DNA of 64,000 nucleotides from Nitrospirillum viridazoti CBAmc. GTDB taxonomy: Bacteria; Pseudomonadota; Alphaproteobacteria; Azospirillales; Azospirillaceae. A program made the position numbers and the translations under genes. Position 1 is the stretch's first letter. Each line of letters starts with the position of its first letter. Of the stretch, positions 60,423-64,000 are shown piece after piece. The notes beneath the pieces are model-generated. The model was not told the origin of the DNA, made no database searches, and worked only from the letters and a program-made list of their open reading frames with translations. Where the stretch lies: contig NZ_CP022111.1 in the NCBI RefSeq assembly GCF_000730165.1, positions 682,001-746,000 of the forward strand, read 5' to 3'.

Positions 60423-60890
60423 TCAGGCCACTTCCAGGATCGCTTCCACTTCCACGGCCACGCCCAGGGGCAGCGAGGCGGCGCTGACGGCGGAGCGGGC
60501 ATGGCGGCCGGCATCGCCGAAAACCTGCACGAAGGTTTCCGAGGCGCCGTTGATGACCTTGGGCTGGTCGGTGAAGTCGGCGGTGGAGTTGACGAAGCCC
60601 ACCAGCTTCACCACGCGCACCACGCGGTCCAGGTCGCCGTCCAGGGCGGCCTTGGCCTGGGCGATCAGATTCAGCGCGCACAGGCGGGCGGCTTCCTGCC
60701 CCTGCTCGACGGTGAAATTGTCGCCCAGCTTGCCGACGCAGCGCAGTTCCCCATTCCAGAAGGTCACCTGGCCGGACAGGAACAGGGTGTTGCCGGTGCG
60801 CACGGCCGGCACATAGGCCGCCACCGGGATGGCCGGGGTCGGCAGTTCGATGGCGAGTTCTTTAAGACGGGCGTCAATACGGCCAGCCAT
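60423..60890 (-). CDS. ridA: RidA/YjgF-family protein
   Basis: A 155-residue imine/enamine deaminase-type protein. It shows VAAYVPAVRTGNTLFLSGQV, then EAARLCALNLIAQAKAALDG, VVKLVGFVNSTADFTDQPKV, and the C-terminal GDAGRHARSAVSAASLPLGV with VEVEAILEV. The Arg in HARSAV is the conserved substrate-binding position. It probably detoxifies reactive enamines from PLP enzymes. It belongs to the longer RidA subgroup. Confidence 0.93.
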   Translation of the reverse strand: MAGRIDARLKELAIELPTPAIPVAAYVPAVRTGNTLFLSGQVTFWNGELRCVGKLGDNFTVEQGQEAARLCALNLIAQAKAALDGDLDRVVRVVKLVGFVNSTADFTDQPKVINGASETFVQVFGDAGRHARSAVSAASLPLGVAVEVEAILEVA

Positions 60891-60911
60891 GGTGTGTCCT
60901 CCAGTGGGTCG

Positions 60912-61586
60912 TTACGATTGAAACGGTTCTCGGGGCCGGACCATAGCGCCATCCGGCGCCGGCAGCCAGCCGCGGCGTGTGAAGCTATCGCGTAAAAGCC
61001 GGGTGGTCAGCACCGCCATGGCCGCACCCCCCAGCACGTCGGAGGGATAGTGCGCGCCCACCCACAGCCGGGTGGTGGCCAGCGCCAAGGCCAGCGCCAG
61101 CAGCCCCAGCCGCCCGCGCGGCCAGAGGATGCCGACCGACAGGGCCAGTGCCACCAGCGTGTCGGCGTGGCCCGAGGGGAAGGAATAGTAGCGGAAGCCC
61201 ATGTGGAAGGGCTGGGGCCAGATGGCGCCCTCGCTCAGGAACACCACCGGTCGGGGGCGGCCCACCACGGCCTTGACGGCGTCCACTGCCAGACCGGAGA
61301 GGGCGACCGCCAGGAAGACGAAGGCCACGGCCCCCAGCCAGCGGCCCAGCCGCTCGCGTTGCGCCCCCTCCGCCTGGGCGCGGGCGGTCACCAGGGCGAT
61401 GGCCGCCAGGCCCAAGGGTACCAGGCTGTAGAGACTGTCGCCCGCCCGTGTCAGGTGATGGCTGAGGGCCCTGACCCAGGGTGGCAGATCGGCCGCCCAC
61501 CGGGTGAAGGGCTGGTCGACCCATAGTACCAGGCCGGCCTCCAGCACCAGGAAGCCGGCCCAGGCCATCAACGTCCTGCGGTTCAC
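60912..61586 (-). CDS. PAP2-family lipid phosphatase
   Basis: A 224-residue membrane phosphatase with six TM helices. The three catalytic motifs are KAVVGRPRPVVFLSEG, YYSFPSGHADTLVALALS and RLWVGAHYPSDVLGGAAM. Likely substrates are undecaprenyl pyrophosphate or phosphatidic acid. Its start overlaps the glycosyltransferase stop (ATGA), so it probably recycles the lipid carrier used there. Confidence 0.92.
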   Translation of the reverse strand: MNRRTLMAWAGFLVLEAGLVLWVDQPFTRWAADLPPWVRALSHHLTRAGDSLYSLVPLGLAAIALVTARAQAEGAQRERLGRWLGAVAFVFLAVALSGLAVDAVKAVVGRPRPVVFLSEGAIWPQPFHMGFRYYSFPSGHADTLVALALSVGILWPRGRLGLLALALALATTRLWVGAHYPSDVLGGAAMAVLTTRLLRDSFTRRGWLPAPDGAMVRPREPFQS

Positions 61587-63400
61587 GGCTGCGGCGTCGC
61601 CGCTGCGGGCTGTTCCGCTGCCGGCGGTTGGGGCGCGGGTTCGGTCGCCGCCGGCGCGTTCTGGGGGGCGCCGGCGCGGTACAGGGCCAGGTTGGCCCAG
61701 TTGCCGCGGGAATAGTTGAAGCCCCGGAAGTGCTTGATCAGCTCCGGCGACAGGCCGCGCGCGGCCAGCTGGGCGGCGAAGGCCGGCTCTTCCTTGTCGC
61801 GCACCAGGGCCAGGGCGCAGCCAGGGTCGTCGGCCAGGTGGTTGGCCACCATGTCGGGCTCACCCAGCCTGGTCTTGGTACCCACCAGGAACACCATGCT
61901 CGGCTCGGTATAGCCGGTGGCCGCCAGCACGGTGGTGGGGCACAGGCGGTGGTCGGCCACAGCCTGGGCGATGGCGGGGCTCAGCCACATGGCCTTCAGG
62001 CTGGGCATGACCAGCCCCAGGATGGAGATCATGCTGAGGGCCCCGCCCGCGGCGACGCCCAGGGTCAGCCGCTTCAGGCAGCCGATGCGCTCCAGCACCA
62101 CGAAGGCGATGCCGGTGGCCAGCGCCAGGCCGCCGGCGACGAAGCCCGCCGGCAGGTTGGTGCCCTCCAGCCGCAGCGGCGCGCCGGCACCCAGCACAGC
62201 CAGCGCGCCGGTGATGACGAGGTAGAGGACAATGACAGCCCAGCGGCCGATGCGGCCGGCCAGCGGGGGCCGGACACGCTCTTCCCGCGGAACGTTGCGG
62301 TTGGCCGCCTTTTCCGCCGCCGCCTTGGCGTCGATGCGCGACAGCAGCGCCGCCATGCCCAGAAGGGCCAGGGCGGGGAAGGTGGGCAGGACGTAGTGGG
62401 GCAGCTTGGTCGCCACCGCCTCGAAGATCAGCCATGTGGGCACGATCCAGGCCAGGCAAAAGCGCACGGCGTCGTCATGGCGGCGGCGCCAGGCCCAGGC
62501 GGCACCCAGGCCCACCAGCAAGCTGCCCGGCCAGAAGCTGAGCCAGAAGGTGATAAGGTAATAACCCGGCGGACCGGCGTGCTTCTCCTGGCCCGAATTC
62601 ACCTTTCCCAGGAACTCGTGCCCGATGGCGTCGGCGAAGAACTGCCCCTTGGTGGCGATAGCGATCAGGATGGCCCAGGGCAGCACCATGGCCAGCACGA
62701 TGGCCAGGCCGGGCAGGGGGCGCAGGCTCTTCAGCCAGGACCAGTCGCGGTCGGCGAAGCCCAGGGTGACGATGCTGCCCAGCACGGGCAGTAGGATGAC
62801 CGGCCCCTTGATCAGGATGCCCACGCCCAGGGCGATCCAGAAGGTCAGCGTCAGGCCCCAGGTGGGGGGCATGGGCTTGCGCCGGTCCAGGTAGATGCGG
62901 CCCAGCGCGCCCATGGCGGCCACCACGGAGGCCAGCAGCACGGCGTCGGTCTTGGCCATGCGCGCCTCGACGCTCAGCAGGACGCAGACGGACATCAGCA
63001 GGGCGGCGCCGAAGCCGGCGGTGGCGCCGAACAGCAGCTGTCCCGCCCAGGCGGTCAGCAGCACGGCGGCGACGGCGCCGATCAGCGAGGGCAGGCGATA
63101 GGCCCAGATGGGCGTGGTCTCGGGGTCATGCTCGCCGGTGATGGCCTGCACGGCCGTGACCGTGGCGCTCTGCAGCCAGTGGATGCCCACCGGCTTCTTG
63201 TTGCGCGCCTCATCCTGGAAGCGGATGGACACGAAGTCGCGGGTTTCCAGCATCTGCCGCGTCGCCTGGGCGAAACGGCTCTCATCCCGGTCGAAGGGTG
63301 GGATGGTGGTGAAGCCCGGCAGGAAGGTCGCCAGCGCCAGCAGCGCCAGGATGACATAGTGCACGGGCCGCAGGACGGCGGGGCGGAAGGTGTCGTTCAT
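61583..63400 (-). CDS. ArnT-like GT39-family glycosyltransferase
   Basis: A 605-residue membrane protein with a family-39 N-terminal half (about ten or more TM segments). It has FTTIPPFDRDESRFAQATRQ (catalytic Asp/Glu loop), MLETRDFVSIRFQDEARNKK, PVGIHWLQSATVTAVQAI and LPHYVLPTFPALALL. Lipid-phosphate-sugar donors and periplasmic acceptors such as lipid A are typical of ArnT. The C-terminus ends in a Pro/Ala/Gln-rich tail. Sugar and acceptor unknown. Confidence 0.9.
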   Translation of the reverse strand: MNDTFRPAVLRPVHYVILALLALATFLPGFTTIPPFDRDESRFAQATRQMLETRDFVSIRFQDEARNKKPVGIHWLQSATVTAVQAITGEHDPETTPIWAYRLPSLIGAVAAVLLTAWAGQLLFGATAGFGAALLMSVCVLLSVEARMAKTDAVLLASVVAAMGALGRIYLDRRKPMPPTWGLTLTFWIALGVGILIKGPVILLPVLGSIVTLGFADRDWSWLKSLRPLPGLAIVLAMVLPWAILIAIATKGQFFADAIGHEFLGKVNSGQEKHAGPPGYYLITFWLSFWPGSLLVGLGAAWAWRRRHDDAVRFCLAWIVPTWLIFEAVATKLPHYVLPTFPALALLGMAALLSRIDAKAAAEKAANRNVPREERVRPPLAGRIGRWAVIVLYLVITGALAVLGAGAPLRLEGTNLPAGFVAGGLALATGIAFVVLERIGCLKRLTLGVAAGGALSMISILGLVMPSLKAMWLSPAIAQAVADHRLCPTTVLAATGYTEPSMVFLVGTKTRLGEPDMVANHLADDPGCALALVRDKEEPAFAAQLAARGLSPELIKHFRGFNYSRGNWANLALYRAGAPQNAPAATEPAPQPPAAEQPAAATPQP

Positions 63401-63415
63401 CGATCGGGCGTCCCG

Positions 63416-63751
63416 TCAGGTCGCGGCGGCGGCTTCGGCGCGCTTGTGCTTATGGATCAGGTGCAGGTTGCGGGCATAGACCACCAGGCCGGGCAGTTGG
63501 CCGGCGATGATGACCAGGTCGGGCTTCAGCAGGCCGTACAGCAGCACCAGGGCGCCGCCCGCCAGGCTGAAATACCAGAAGGTCACGGGCACGACGCTGC
63601 GGCCGGCGCGCTCGCTGGAAATCCACTGCACGATGAAGCGCGACATGAACATGGCCTGGCCGAACAGGCCGAAGGCGGCGATCCAGCCGTTCTTGCCCAG
63701 CGCTGCCTGCCACCAGTGCATCAGGAACTGCGCGATATGGTCCCACACCAT
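63416..63751 (-). CDS. Lipid-A-disaccharide synthase N-terminal domain (LABN) protein
   Basis: A 111-residue protein with three TM segments. FGLFGQAMFMSRFIVQWISS, ERAGRSVVPVTFWYFSLAGG and LLKPDLVIIAGQLPGLVVYA match the LAB_N/MtN3-like family. Such small proteins accompany GT2 and ArnT-like genes in lipid-A sugar-modification operons and probably serve as a membrane partner or flippase component. It lies between the GT39 gene (15-base gap) and the GT2 gene (three-base gap). Confidence 0.9.
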   Translation of the reverse strand: MVWDHIAQFLMHWWQAALGKNGWIAAFGLFGQAMFMSRFIVQWISSERAGRSVVPVTFWYFSLAGGALVLLYGLLKPDLVIIAGQLPGLVVYARNLHLIHKHKRAEAAAAT

Positions 63752-63754
63752 GGC

Positions 63755-64000
63755 TCAGACCTCCCGCACCGTGCCGGGCATGGTGTTCCGCCGCAGCATC
63801 CACAGCATGCCCAAGAGGTCGAAGAAGCCGACGAAGGCGCGGCCGATGTTGGTGTACTTGGACCGGCCGGCGTGACGCTTGCGGTCGTTGATGGGCACGT
63901 TGGCCATCTTCCAACCGCTGTAGGTGGCGACCGTGGGGATGAAGCGGTGCACCGCGTCGAACTGCGGCAGTTCCAGCATGGCCGCGCGATGGACCAGCTT
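63755..64000 (-). CDS. GT2-family glycosyltransferase (partial, C-terminal part)
   Basis: The last 81 residues of a polyprenyl-phosphate sugar transferase of the ArnC/DPM1 type; the 5' end lies right of the window. The visible part reads FDAVHRFIPTVATYSGWKMA, VPINDRKRHAGRSKYTNIG and FVGFFDLLGMLWMLRR. HRFIPT and R.AG.SKY.. are typical of family 2 enzymes that make polyprenyl-phosphate sugars for ArnT-like transferases. It is the first known gene of this minus-strand run. Confidence 0.88.
   Translation of the reverse strand, partial: KLVHRAAMLELPQFDAVHRFIPTVATYSGWKMANVPINDRKRHAGRSKYTNIGRAFVGFFDLLGMLWMLRRNTMPGTVREV

Overview
The window is gene-dense, very GC-rich DNA from a Gram-negative aerobe. 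The evidence is a cytochrome bo3-type quinol oxidase, TonB-dependent receptors, outer-membrane porins, an RpoE/ChrR photooxidative-stress module and lipid A-type membrane functions. The gene set and codon use (mostly G/C third positions) suggest an alphaproteobacterium of the Rhodospirillales/Azospirillaceae type, perhaps Nitrospirillum-like. That placement is inference; no rRNA or tRNA gene is visible to anchor it. I saw no insertion sequence, prophage or CRISPR array.

Layout, left to right. 1-2269: cyoAB (minus strand, cyoB cut by the window edge). 2859-9946: a GntR/FCD regulator divergent from a four-gene beta-oxidation operon (SDR, acyl-CoA dehydrogenase, thiolase, FadJ-like protein), with a TTGT-N3-ACAA operator candidate between them. 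9954-15582: a small orphan ORF, a lipoprotein, a porin with an N-terminal coiled coil, an AraC regulator, a ParE/RelE-type toxin-antitoxin pair and an EamA exporter. 15588-21185: a TonB receptor-tannase/feruloyl esterase operon divergent from an MHS-family transporter, which reads as an aromatic-ester utilisation locus. 21211-31893: a PEBP protein, TehA-like channel, three transcriptional regulators (GlxA type, AraC, and a 1019-residue winged-helix STAND ATPase), an SDR lacking its catalytic Ser, a Gfo/Idh/MocA oxidoreductase and an MFS exporter. 32024-36470: an unusual lumazine synthase, a MaoC dehydratase and an HxlR regulator heading an EmrAB-type efflux operon, with two palindromic operators.

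36510-44344: a stand-alone catalase-related domain protein, an EAL phosphodiesterase, a di-haem peroxidase head-to-head with an AcpA/phospholipase C-type phosphoesterase, a likely nuclease toxin with an NTF2-fold immunity gene, an outer-membrane barrel and an orphan phosphopantetheinyl transferase. 44345-49598: a TonB receptor under a cobalamin riboswitch, a DEAD-box helicase with a repetitive basic tail, a small conserved ORF, a terminator and a DUF2177 membrane protein. 49577-54641: the sigmaE-ChrR island (lipoprotein, DUF1295, chrR, rpoE; divergently DUF1365, cfa) with matching TGATCC/CGTATA promoters on both strands. 54658-57499: a quorum-sensing unit in which luxI is co-directional and tightly linked with a cytochrome P450, opposite a luxR whose ligand pocket lacks the usual Trp, with a 20-bp dyad between them. 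57529-64000: a TauE/SafE-like membrane protein behind an FNR/FixK-type box, then a minus-strand run of hydrolase, COG3146 acyltransferase-like protein, RidA, PAP2 phosphatase, ArnT-like glycosyltransferase, lipid-A-disaccharide-synthase N-domain protein and a truncated GT2.

The strongest candidates for undescribed biology are the luxI-P450/luxR unit and the orphan toxin-immunity pair at 41370-42671.
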